This document shows positions 36,434 through 45,095 of a stretch of DNA of 64,000 nt, piece after piece; position 1 is the stretch's first letter, and each line of letters starts with the position of its first letter. Under the pieces are notes generated by a model. It saw nothing but the letters and a program-made list of their open reading frames with translations, ran no database searches and had not been told where the DNA came from. Origin of the DNA: QZKY01 sp963666295 (GTDB taxonomy: Bacteria; Pseudomonadota; Gammaproteobacteria; Burkholderiales; Burkholderiaceae_D); assembly GCA_963666295.1 (NCBI GenBank), contig OY762707.1, forward strand, positions 1,860,001-1,924,000. The letters run 5' to 3'. The position numbers and the translations under genes were made by a program.

Positions 36434-37081
36434 TTATGCCTGGTTTGGTGTGCGCAGGGATAGGTTGGTATGCAGGCTGTCAATGATGACAGCGCGTAGC
36501 CGGTCACTGGTGCTAACCAGGTCGAAGCTATCTGGCATGAGAAGCCAGTTGGTGAGCATGCCGTCGAAATGGACACGTAAAAGCAAGGTGGCCAGATCAA
36601 GGTCAAGGTCTTTGTGCAGTTGCCCTTTTGATTGGGCATTGGCCAGTACGCGACGTAGCGTTGCGGCAACGCGCACCACCCAATCTTTTTGGTGAATCAG
36701 GATGGGGTCGTTCTCGTCCAGATGTTCAAACTTATGGAACAAAATAGTTAACACCTTGCGGTAATGCGGGTTTTCAACGACTTGCCGCATTACCTGGTTG
36801 CCGCCCTCGCGTAATCTTACAAGCGGATCGGTCGTTTTTTCGTCTGCAATTTCTTCGATCATGGCGAGCATGGGTTGATGTACCCGATCGCACATGGCTC
36901 TGAACAGGTCGCCCTTGTTTTTGAAATGCCAGTAAATCGCGCCGCGCGTGACGTCTGCGGCTTTTGCGACATCAGATAGCGCCGTGCTGGAAACGCCTTT
37001 TTCATTAAAGACGTCTTCGGCCGCATCCAGAATGCGCTCGCGGGTTTCCTGTGCCTGTTCCTTTTTCGTTTTGCGTGTCAT
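36434..37081 (-). CDS. acrR: TetR-family repressor, AcrR/TtgR type
   Basis: 215 residues. The N-terminal helix-turn-helix (about 12-58) reads RILDAAEDVFNEKG and VAKAADVTRGAIYWHFKNKG, typical of TetR-family repressors, with strongest resemblance to AcrR. The C-terminal part (about 85-200) is the ligand-binding domain common to AcrR, MexR-like TtgR and similar (YRKVLTILFHKFEH). It should repress the divergent RND efflux operon and itself, releasing DNA when bound by hydrophobic drugs. A perfect palindrome between the two genes resembles the AcrR operator. Confidence 0.92.
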   Translation of the reverse strand: MTRKTKKEQAQETRERILDAAEDVFNEKGVSSTALSDVAKAADVTRGAIYWHFKNKGDLFRAMCDRVHQPMLAMIEEIADEKTTDPLVRLREGGNQVMRQVVENPHYRKVLTILFHKFEHLDENDPILIHQKDWVVRVAATLRRVLANAQSKGQLHKDLDLDLATLLLRVHFDGMLTNWLLMPDSFDLVSTSDRLRAVIIDSLHTNLSLRTPNQA

Positions 37082-37130
37082 TTAGTCGTAACTTGAGTCG
37101 AAAAAATTATGCGAATGCGGCGATAATAGC

Positions 37131-37156
37131 ATACATACATTCATGAATGTATGTAT
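37131..37156. promoter_or_regulatory. AcrR-type operator (26-bp perfect palindrome)
   Basis: Half site ATACATACATTCA is followed at once by its exact reverse complement. It is very like the E. coli AcrR operator (TACATACATT... inverted). It overlaps TATAAT (37154-37159), a -10 for the efflux operon, and is next to TATTAT on the minus strand (37123-37128), a -10 for the repressor, so binding would block both promoters. Confidence 0.92.
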
Positions 37157-37309
37157 AATTCACTCCCTGAATCTGGATTTCATTGCCTGCCGGATTGGTG
37201 GGCGAGACATTAGGAGTGCTGAATAAATCGGCGAGTGATCATCGCGCAATGTCGCTGATCGTTGGTGCAAGCTTTTAATCAGCGTTTCCATAACTTAACG
37301 GCCTGAATC

Positions 37310-38551
37310 ATGATGACTTCACATACACGCTTATGTTTGCTGGGTGCAGCAATCGTCTCGGTTTTTGTACTGACAGCTTGCGGCAAGAAGCCGCAGCAAG
37401 GCGGAAAAATGCCGCCGACACGGGTCTCCGTGGTAACGGTTACGCCGCAGCGTCTGGGTGTGGTGAATGAATTGCCTGGCAGGCTGGAAGCCAAGCGCGT
37501 GGCGCAGGTGCGGGCGCGCGTACCGGGCATTGTGCTCAAGCGGGCTTTCAGAGAGGGTAGTGAAGTCAAGCAAGGGCAGGTGTTGTTCCAGATTGATCCG
37601 GCACCGTATGAAGCGGCGCTGGCAAGTGCGAAGGCCAGCCTGGCGAAAGCGGAAGCCAATGAGGTCCAGTCAGGGTTGAAATTGAAGCGTTACGCGCCCT
37701 TGGTGACAATCAAGGCGATCAGCCAGCAGGAATTTGATGATGCGGACGCCGCGCACAAGCTGGCGGTGGCCGAAGTCGCGGCGGCACAGGCAAGTGTGAA
37801 AACAGCCAGCCTGAACCTGGGTTATGCGCGCGTGACATCGCCCATCACGGGCCGAATTGGTCGCGCATTGGTGACAGAAGGCGCATTGGTCGGGCAGGGC
37901 GAGGCGACGCAACTGGCGTTGGTGCAGCAGCTTGATCCGATGTATGTGAACTTGACGCAATCCAGTGCTGATTTGACGAAGATGCGTCAGGCCATGAAAA
38001 ATGGTCAGTACCAGAAAACGCCGGAAGGCGAGGCGCAGGTGACGCTGATTCTGGAGGATGGCAGCGAGTATGCACACAAGGGCAAGTTGTTATTCTCCGA
38101 CATTAGCGTAGATGAGTCGACAGGCATGGTCTCTGTGCGTGCCTTGTTCCCCAATAAAGAACGCATGTTGCTGCCAGGCACCTTCGTGCGGGCGCGTTTG
38201 CAGCAGGCGGTGAGTGAACAGGCGCTGGCGGTGCCGCAACAGGCGTTGCAGCGCACCAATAGCGGCGCAACGGTCATGCTGGTTGACGAAAAGAATATCG
38301 TGACGGTGCGGCCGGTGACGACAATGGCAACGCATGGTGACAAGTGGATTATCAGTTCCGGTCTGAAAGCGGGGGATCGCGTGATCGTTTCAGGCTTGCA
38401 GAAGATCCGGCCAGGCATGCCCGTGCAGGCTGCGGAGTGGGGCGTGCCTCCCCAAACGGCTGCGGCTGGGGCGGAAACAGCGGAAAAAACAAAGCCTGAA
38501 GTTGCTGACAAGCCCGTCGCAAACGCGGCTTCCAAACCAGCGAATAAGTAA
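37310..38551 (+). CDS. acrA: RND efflux periplasmic adaptor lipoprotein (AcrA/MexA type)
   Basis: 413 residues. A lipoprotein signal with lipobox LTAC (Cys near 24) anchors it to the inner membrane. Order: beta-barrel/lipoyl hairpin region with LPGRLEAKRVAQVRARVPG, a helical hairpin (about 95-165), the second lipoyl half VTSPITGRIGRALVTEGALV, and the membrane-proximal domain (VFALFPNKE-like segment VRALFPNKERMLLPGTFVRA). It bridges the RND pump and the outer-membrane channel. Two ATG codons are adjacent at the start. The pump gene follows after 11 bp and the operator lies upstream. Confidence 0.95.
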   Translation: MMTSHTRLCLLGAAIVSVFVLTACGKKPQQGGKMPPTRVSVVTVTPQRLGVVNELPGRLEAKRVAQVRARVPGIVLKRAFREGSEVKQGQVLFQIDPAPYEAALASAKASLAKAEANEVQSGLKLKRYAPLVTIKAISQQEFDDADAAHKLAVAEVAAAQASVKTASLNLGYARVTSPITGRIGRALVTEGALVGQGEATQLALVQQLDPMYVNLTQSSADLTKMRQAMKNGQYQKTPEGEAQVTLILEDGSEYAHKGKLLFSDISVDESTGMVSVRALFPNKERMLLPGTFVRARLQQAVSEQALAVPQQALQRTNSGATVMLVDEKNIVTVRPVTTMATHGDKWIISSGLKAGDRVIVSGLQKIRPGMPVQAAEWGVPPQTAAAGAETAEKTKPEVADKPVANAASKPANK

Positions 38552-38562
38552 GGGAATAACGC

Positions 38563-41500
38563 ATGCCTAGATTTTTTATTGATCGCCCCATCTTTGCATG
38601 GGTGATTGCGATCTTCATCATGCTGGCGGGTATTCTGGCAATCAAGAGTTTGCCGGTTGCGCAGTATCCGGCAATTGCGCCGCCGCAGGTCAGGATTACG
38701 GCAACTTACCCCGGCTCTTCAGCAGAAACGCTGGAAAAAAGTGTGACGACGCTGATTGAGGAGGAAATCAACGGTGTCGAAGGCTTGCAATATGTGGAGT
38801 CGCAAAGCCAGAGCAATGGCACGGCTGAGATTACGGCAACTTTCAGAATGGATCGCGATGTCGATTTGGCGGCGGTTGACGTACAAAATCGTGTCAAGCG
38901 CGTTGAATCGCGTTTGCCCGCATCTGTGATGCAGCAGGGCGTGCAGGTTTCCAAGTCGCGCAGTAACTTCATGATGATTGTGGTGCTGCAATCCAGCGAT
39001 AACAGCATGGGGCCAGTGGAACTGGGCGATTACCTGTCGCGCAATGTGATCAACGAAATCAAGCGGGTGCCGGGTGTGGGTGATGTGCGCCTGTTTGGCA
39101 CGGAAAAAGCCATGCGTATCTGGCTGGATCCGGTGAAGCTGTCCGGCCTGAAACTGGCACCTTCGGATATTGCGGCTGCCCTGAGGGGGCAAAACGTGCA
39201 GGTGGCAGCGGGTTCTCTGGGTGCGTTGCCCAATACGGATAGCCAGAAGATGACGGCCAGCATCGTTGTGACCAGCCAGCTTTCTACGCTTGAAGAGTTT
39301 CGCGATATTGTGTTGCGCGCGAACCCGGATGGTTCCCTCGTGCGCTTGGGAGACGTGGCACGCATCGAGTTCGGTGCACGGGATTACGGCACGCGCGCGC
39401 GCCTGAACGGTAAAGATATGGCGGCAATGGCGATCATGCCGACCAATACGGCGAATGCACTGGATACGGCTGCAGCCGTCAAGGCCAAGATGGAAGATTT
39501 GTCGCAGTACTTTCCTGCAGGCGTGAAATATCGGGTGCCGTACGATACGACGAAGTTTATCGACATCTCCATTTCGAAGGTGGTGCAGACGCTGTTTGAG
39601 GCGGTCGTACTGGTATTCCTGGTGATGTATATTTTCCTGCAGAATATCCGCTACACGATTATTCCAACCATCGTGGTACCGGTATCCCTGCTTGGGACCT
39701 TCGCTACCATGAGCGTGCTGGGGTATTCGATTAACGTGCTGACCATGTTCGGCATGGTGCTGTCTATCGGGATTCTGGTCGATGATGCGATTGTCGTGGT
39801 TGAAAATGTCGAGCGCATCATGGCAACCGAAGGCTTGCCGCCCAAGGAGGCCACGCGCAAGGCGATGGATCAGATTAGCTCGGCCGTGGTCGGCATGTCG
39901 GTGGTAGCGATGGCCGTGTTTGTGCCAATGGCTTTCTTCGGCGGTGCGGTTGGTGCGATCTACCGCCAGTTCTCGGTGGCGGTGATTGCAACGGTATTCT
40001 TCTCGGCGGTGATGGCGTTGAGCCTGACGCCTGCCCTGTGCGCGACCATGCTCAAGCCGGTTGATCCAGAGCATGCGCATGCGAGAAAAGGGTTCTTTGG
40101 CTGGTTCAACCGGTCGTTTAACAAGACCGCCACGCGCTATGAGGGCGTCGTGGGCGGCATGCTGGTCAAGCTGATTCGTTATTCGGTTGTTTATGGCGCC
40201 ATTGTTGTGTGTGTGGGCTTTTTGTACTGGCGTTTGCCGACGGCTTTCCTGCCAACGGAGGATCAGGGGTATGTGCTGGCCAATATTGAACTGCCTGCTG
40301 GTGCGTCAGACAACCGGACGCTTGAAGTCGTCAAGAAAGTGGAAAACCATTTTCAGCATGACTCGGCGGTAAAAGACATTATTGGCGTGACGGGTTTCAG
40401 CTTTAGCGGTCGCGGACAAAATGCGGGCATCACTTTCGTGCCACTTAAAGACTGGGGCGAACGCAATGCTGATCAGTCCGCCGAAGCGATTATCAACCGC
40501 GCATTTGGCAAGCTGTATATGGGCATTCAGGAAGCTGTGGTGTTTCCGGTCAATCCGCCACCAATCCGCGAGCTGGGTAACGCGACCGGTTTTACCTTCC
40601 GACTGCAGGACAGGGCAGGGTTGGGTTATGACGCCCTGGTAGCGGCGCGTAACCAGTTGCTGGGCATGGCGGCGAAAAATCCGGTGCTGTTCCGGGTGCG
40701 TCCTGAGGGGCTGGATGCGGCACCGCAACTGGAACTGGCTATTGATCGTGTCAAGGCCTTGGCGCTGGGATTGTCAATGACGGATGTAAACGCCACGCTG
40801 TCGGCTGCACTGGGTTCCTCGTATGTTAATGATTTTGATAGCAACGGGCGCCAGCAACGGGTTGTGATGCAGATCGATGCACCGCAAAGGGTGCGGCCGG
40901 AAGATATTGGCAAGCTGTACGTGCGTAATAACAAGGGCGAAATGGTGCCGTTTTCTGCCTTCTCGTCCAGCAAATGGGGGGTTGGCCCGGTACAGTTGAC
41001 GCGCTACAACGGCTATCCGGCGATGAAAATCTCCGGGCAGGCAGCACCAGGGATGAGTAGTGGTGATGCGATGAATGCCATGGTGGAAATGATGGGCAAG
41101 CTGCCTCAGGGCTTCGGTTATGAATGGACCGGACAATCGCTGGAAGAGAAGACAGCCGGTTCGCAGGCACCGATGCTGTACGCGCTTTCCATGCTGGCGG
41201 TGTTCTTGTGTCTGGCGGCGCTATATGAAAGTTTGACGATTCCGCTGTCCGTGATGCTGGTGGTGCCGCTTGGCGTATTGGGCGCGTTGCTGGGCGTGAT
41301 GCTGCGCGACATGCCAAACGACGTGTACTTCAAGGTCGGTCTGATTACGACGATTGGTCTGTCTGCGAAGAATGCGATTCTGATTGTCGAGTATGCGAAA
41401 GATTTGCAGGAGGCTGGCCGAGGGCTGATCGATGCCACCATGGCTGCGGTGCGTTTGCGTTTCCGCCCAATTCTGATGACTTCGCTTACCTTCATCCTGG

Positions 41501-41715
41501 GTGTGGTGCCGCTAGTGGTTTCGACTGGTGGTGGCGCGGCATCAAGACGGGCAATCGGTACCGGCGTGATGTTTGGCATGATTTCGGCGACCTTGCTGGC
41601 GGTATTCTTTGTGCCGATTTTCTATGTCGTGATTCGTACGATTTTCAAGGGCAAAACGCCAGACGATCCCGAAGATGGCAAGGCGCTGGAAATGGAGGTG
41701 TCTCATGAGAAATAA
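38563..41715 (+). CDS. acrB: RND multidrug efflux pump, inner-membrane transporter (AcrB/MexB type)
   Basis: 1050 residues, the expected length. Twelve transmembrane helices, with the first at 9-28 (FIDRPIFAWVIAIFIMLAGI) and the two large periplasmic loops of HAE1-family pumps. The proton relay Asp pair is in GILVDDAIVVVENVERI of helix 4, and the partner Lys is in the GLSAKNAILIVEYAKDL segment of helix 10. It exports drugs, dyes and detergents by proton antiport. The stop codon overlaps the start of the outer-membrane factor gene by 11 bp, showing translational coupling. Confidence 0.97.
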   Translation: MPRFFIDRPIFAWVIAIFIMLAGILAIKSLPVAQYPAIAPPQVRITATYPGSSAETLEKSVTTLIEEEINGVEGLQYVESQSQSNGTAEITATFRMDRDVDLAAVDVQNRVKRVESRLPASVMQQGVQVSKSRSNFMMIVVLQSSDNSMGPVELGDYLSRNVINEIKRVPGVGDVRLFGTEKAMRIWLDPVKLSGLKLAPSDIAAALRGQNVQVAAGSLGALPNTDSQKMTASIVVTSQLSTLEEFRDIVLRANPDGSLVRLGDVARIEFGARDYGTRARLNGKDMAAMAIMPTNTANALDTAAAVKAKMEDLSQYFPAGVKYRVPYDTTKFIDISISKVVQTLFEAVVLVFLVMYIFLQNIRYTIIPTIVVPVSLLGTFATMSVLGYSINVLTMFGMVLSIGILVDDAIVVVENVERIMATEGLPPKEATRKAMDQISSAVVGMSVVAMAVFVPMAFFGGAVGAIYRQFSVAVIATVFFSAVMALSLTPALCATMLKPVDPEHAHARKGFFGWFNRSFNKTATRYEGVVGGMLVKLIRYSVVYGAIVVCVGFLYWRLPTAFLPTEDQGYVLANIELPAGASDNRTLEVVKKVENHFQHDSAVKDIIGVTGFSFSGRGQNAGITFVPLKDWGERNADQSAEAIINRAFGKLYMGIQEAVVFPVNPPPIRELGNATGFTFRLQDRAGLGYDALVAARNQLLGMAAKNPVLFRVRPEGLDAAPQLELAIDRVKALALGLSMTDVNATLSAALGSSYVNDFDSNGRQQRVVMQIDAPQRVRPEDIGKLYVRNNKGEMVPFSAFSSSKWGVGPVQLTRYNGYPAMKISGQAAPGMSSGDAMNAMVEMMGKLPQGFGYEWTGQSLEEKTAGSQAPMLYALSMLAVFLCLAALYESLTIPLSVMLVVPLGVLGALLGVMLRDMPNDVYFKVGLITTIGLSAKNAILIVEYAKDLQEAGRGLIDATMAAVRLRFRPILMTSLTFILGVVPLVVSTGGGAASRRAIGTGVMFGMISATLLAVFFVPIFYVVIRTIFKGKTPDDPEDGKALEMEVSHEK

Positions 41716-43138
41716 AGTGTTGATACTGGCGTTGGCGACGGCAGCTTTGTTGTCTGCCTGCAGCATGGCACCCATTTATGAGCGGCCGGAAGCCCCGGTG
41801 GCAAATGCATTTGCTGTTTCATCGAAAACTGAATCAGCGCAAGCGGCGCATGAAATCGGTTGGCGCGCCTTCTTCAAGGATGCGCGCCTGAAAACGCTGA
41901 TTGAAAGCGGCCTCGCTAACAATCGTGATTTGCGCATTGCCGTATGGCGCATTGAAGAAGCGCGTGCGCTATATGGCATCCAGCGTGCGGACCGTTTGCC
42001 AAATCTGAATGTCAGTGGTGGCGGTTCACATACGCGCACGCCGGCAGCGCTGAATAGTGATGGCGTATCTACGCTGAGCACGCGCTATGACGCCGCCGCG
42101 TCATTGGCCGCTTTCGAACTGGATTTTTTCGGGCGCGTGAAAAGTCTGAGCGATGCGGCGCTGGCGACTTATCTGGCCAGCGAAGAAGCACAGCGCGCTG
42201 CGCAGATTTCGCTGGTATCCGAAATCGCAAAGGCGTATTTCGCCGAGCGCGCCTATGCCGAGCAGCAGGCGCTGGCGCAAAAAGCGTTTGAGACGCGCGA
42301 AGCGAGTTACAAGCTGGCGAAGGTGCGTTACGACGTGGGCGCGACCTCGAAGCTTGATCTGACGCAGTATGAAACCCTGATGCAGTCGGCGAAAGTGTCG
42401 TTGCTTACATTGGCGCGACAGCGTGCTCAGGCTGAAAATGCGCTGGTGCTTTTGAGCGGCGAGCCGTCCGGCACCTTGCCGGATGCGCAGCCATTGTCGG
42501 CACAACTGATGCTGGCGCCAATTCCGAGCGGATTGCCATCGGGCTTGCTGACCAGCCGTCCGGACATTCGCGAAGCGGAACAGAAACTGAAAGCGGCGAG
42601 TGCCAATATCGGCGCGGCACGCGCGGCATTTTTCCCACGCATTTCCTTGACCGGCAGTTTCGGGACGGCCAGCAATAGCCTGTCCGGTTTGTTTGATGCC
42701 GGTTCGGATGCGTGGTCATTCGCACCACAGATCACGTTGCCAATTTTTAACGCTGGCCGCAACATCAATAATCTGGATCTGACATGGGCGCGCAAGCATA
42801 TTGCAGTCGCCCAATATGAAAAAACGATTCAGGTTGCGTTTCGCGAAGTCAACGATGCCTTGGTCGGACGCGCGTTGCTGGAACAGCAGGTACAAGCGCA
42901 GGCTGCCGTCCAGAAGGCGGAAGCCGAGCGTATGAAGCTGGCTGAGGCACGCTATGAAAATGGCATCGACAGTTCGCTTGGCCTGCTGGATGCACAGCGC
43001 CAGCTGTTTTCTGCGGAGCAGGCGCTGGTGCAGGCACAGCTGTTGAAGTTGACGAATGCGGTCGATCTGTACCGTTCACTGGGTGGCGGCTTCGTCGCAG
43101 AAACGGCCAAAAAAGCAGCGCTTGAACCATCGTCGTAA
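41705..43138 (+). CDS. oprM: RND efflux outer-membrane factor lipoprotein (OprM/NodT type)
   Basis: 477 residues. Lipobox LSAC near residue 19, then two repeated halves of the TolC-like outer-membrane efflux fold, each with long helices (ALYGIQRADRLPNLNVSGGG and the later NIGAARAAFFPRISLTGSFG). It forms the trimeric outer-membrane channel of the pump. The start at 41705 lies inside the end of acrB. The dispersed repeats and a terminator (43490-43523) follow the operon. Confidence 0.95.
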   Translation: MRNKVLILALATAALLSACSMAPIYERPEAPVANAFAVSSKTESAQAAHEIGWRAFFKDARLKTLIESGLANNRDLRIAVWRIEEARALYGIQRADRLPNLNVSGGGSHTRTPAALNSDGVSTLSTRYDAAASLAAFELDFFGRVKSLSDAALATYLASEEAQRAAQISLVSEIAKAYFAERAYAEQQALAQKAFETREASYKLAKVRYDVGATSKLDLTQYETLMQSAKVSLLTLARQRAQAENALVLLSGEPSGTLPDAQPLSAQLMLAPIPSGLPSGLLTSRPDIREAEQKLKAASANIGAARAAFFPRISLTGSFGTASNSLSGLFDAGSDAWSFAPQITLPIFNAGRNINNLDLTWARKHIAVAQYEKTIQVAFREVNDALVGRALLEQQVQAQAAVQKAEAERMKLAEARYENGIDSSLGLLDAQRQLFSAEQALVQAQLLKLTNAVDLYRSLGGGFVAETAKKAALEPSS

Positions 43139-43248
43139 AACGGCAGTCATGGTTCAAGCTTCGGATTGGGCGTATTTGATTAGGCGTAACAATAGGCGTA
43201 ACTATGGATGCGGCACGAATAAATTTGAAATATGCGCATGTGTGTGTC

Positions 43249-43480
43249 ATGCCAGCGCAGGCTGGCATCCAGTGTCGTTAAGATGCCGATTGAGTTTCAG
43301 GCTTATGCTGCGTTGCTTTTTCGGTGAGTAAGAGCGTATTCAAGACGCTGGACCCCAGCCTGTGCTGGGGTGACGGCGAGCAGGATTGGTGAGTTTGCTT
43401 ATTGTCCTGCAGGTTGGTGCTGGGGCGACGCAAGGGGAGCAAACTTGAATACTTCAAACTTCAACTGGCCGAATCAATAA
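43249..43480. repeat. Dispersed palindromic repeat cluster 5
   Basis: Begins with GTCATGCCAGCGCAGGCTGG and CATCCAGTGTCGTTAAGA (also near 17558-17581), then CCCCAGCCTGTGCTGGGG with TGACG (43353-43375), a degenerate long unit, and the 53-bp tail (43426-43478). It fills the gap after the efflux operon; no gene is visible between 43139 and 43660. Confidence 0.85.
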
Positions 43481-43489
43481 GGACTGATT

Positions 43490-43523
43490 AGCCCCGCAGA
43501 CTAAGTGGCTTGCGGGGCTTTTT
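43490..43523 (+). terminator. Rho-independent terminator downstream of the efflux operon
   Basis: AGCCCCGCA ... TGCGGGGCT with a 12-base loop followed by five T. It lies about 350 bp after the efflux operon, directly after a repeat tail, and upstream of the porin-like gene. Confidence 0.88.
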
Positions 43524-43660
43524 GCTTGAAAGGGACGACTGTCGATTGCCTGTTGCCAGTTCTGGTTTGATCCATTTCAAAGAAACACGCGGGATTTGCT
43601 GGAATACCATGGTTGTTGTGTTTCTATATGGAAAGAAGCGATGTTGCGTTATGACGAAAG

Positions 43661-44956
43661 GTGGTCGTGCTTACTATAGGTCGATTGAAGCGCTTGGTGC
43701 TTTCCGCCTGGCTTGCCTCTGGCAAGTGGTGGTGCTTCGCTTGGTGTGTGTTCGCGCTGTCCGGCATCGCGCATGCGCAGCAGGGTGCCGAGATAGAAAT
43801 GCCAACTTTTTCGTTTAGTGGTTTTGGCACTCTCGGGGTGGTGCATTCCAGTGAGCATCGGGCGGATTATGTGCTGCATCGCTTTCAGGAAAGCGGGGCA
43901 GGATTGAGCAAGCGCTGGAGTCCGGAGGTGGATAGCCGCGTTGGCGGACAGGTCACGGCCAGAATAACGCCCCACTTGACCGGCGTTGTTCAGGCTATAG
44001 CCGAGCAAAGCCATGATGGCAGTTATCGGCCACAGCTTGAATGGGCGAACCTCAAGTACAATTTCTCGCCAGACAGCAGTTTGCGCGCAGGAAGATTTGT
44101 GGTGCCGATTTTCATGATGTCTGTCTATCGGAAAGTAGCTTATGCCATTCCGTGGGTGCGCTCCCCGGTTGAGGTTTACCGCTTGATGCCGGCGACTTAC
44201 TATGATGGTGTCGAATATGCCTATCGGCATCGTTTTGGCGAAGTGACCAACACATTGACCGCATCGCTGACGGATAGAACCGTGCGGACACCAACGGGGG
44301 GGCAGTTCACGTGCTCGCCTTCCATATCGCTGAATAACACGGCTGAATTTGGCGCTTTCACCCTGCATGCCGCGGCTTCTGATTGCAATTTATCGACCCG
44401 GGGTTATGAAGACTTGCATGATGGATTCAATCAATTTTCAGGCTATGGCGGTGCAGAAATTGCAGACAAATATTTTGCAAGCAAGGGAAGCCTTTCGTTA
44501 TTCAGCATGGGCGTTAATTACGATCCCGGGCGATGGTTCGTGGCGGGAGAGTGGGCTTATCTTAGGGCCGACGGGGTGTTTGGTAATCAGGCTGCATGGT
44601 ATTTAAGTGCGGGTCGTCGTTTGGGAAAATTTACGCCGTATGTAACTTATGCCCAGGCTCGGGCGAAGGGCAATCTTTCCGATTCTGGTCTGAGCTTGTC
44701 TCCGGGTGACGAGGGATACGAGCAAGCGCAGTTGTTAAATACAACATTGAACCATCTGTTAGCGACAAGAGCTGTACAAGATACCCTTTCGGTGGGCATG
44801 CGCTGGGATTTTTCCAAAAATGCCGCGCTGAAATTCCAGTTCGACCACGGAAACGCCGGTGCAGGTTCTTACGGCGTCTTGAATAATACCCGGCAGGATA
44901 TGCCGACAGGAGAAAAGTTTAACGTGTTCAGCATGACCCTGGATTTCGTGTTCTAA
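43661..44956 (+). CDS. Porin-like outer-membrane beta-barrel protein
   Basis: About 431 residues. An N-terminal signal peptide ends near GIAHA|QQ (about residue 39). The mature part is rich in alternating strands and short turns, opens with FSFSGFGTLGVVHSSEH and closes with MTLDFVF, the aromatic C-terminal signature of outer-membrane barrels. The pattern (RVGGQVTARITPHLTGVVQ, NLKYNFSPDSSLRAGR) fits general porin-like proteins of proteobacteria. It probably forms a channel; the solute is unknown. The start is unsettled: GTG 43661 is the longest reasonable choice, with GTG 43667 also possible. A terminator follows at 45067-45095. Confidence 0.75.
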   Translation: MVVLTIGRLKRLVLSAWLASGKWWCFAWCVFALSGIAHAQQGAEIEMPTFSFSGFGTLGVVHSSEHRADYVLHRFQESGAGLSKRWSPEVDSRVGGQVTARITPHLTGVVQAIAEQSHDGSYRPQLEWANLKYNFSPDSSLRAGRFVVPIFMMSVYRKVAYAIPWVRSPVEVYRLMPATYYDGVEYAYRHRFGEVTNTLTASLTDRTVRTPTGGQFTCSPSISLNNTAEFGAFTLHAAASDCNLSTRGYEDLHDGFNQFSGYGGAEIADKYFASKGSLSLFSMGVNYDPGRWFVAGEWAYLRADGVFGNQAAWYLSAGRRLGKFTPYVTYAQARAKGNLSDSGLSLSPGDEGYEQAQLLNTTLNHLLATRAVQDTLSVGMRWDFSKNAALKFQFDHGNAGAGSYGVLNNTRQDMPTGEKFNVFSMTLDFVF

Positions 44957-45066
44957 GATATGGTGTGCACCGCCGCAGATGAAACGGCAAGAGCGCTCGT
45001 GGTTTTGAGGTGATGCTTGAGGCTGGTGGTTTGGGAAGGCCTAAAAAGACGGTTCTTTTTAGAGAA

Positions 45067-45095
45067 ACCGCCTTTATCACTTGAGGCGGCTTTTT
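45067..45095 (+). terminator. Rho-independent terminator after the porin-like gene
   Basis: ACCGCC ... GGCGGC stem with a 12-base loop and five T, on the plus strand. It overlaps the last bases of the convergent mtnA gene. Confidence 0.8.

Noticed and set aside
38719..40080. Long open frame antisense to acrB
   Set aside because: His/Arg/Gln-rich artefact opposite a conserved pump gene; not a plausible protein.
17545..43480. CRISPR array
   Set aside because: The palindromic units are irregularly spaced, spread over many intergenic regions, differ in length and have no cas genes.
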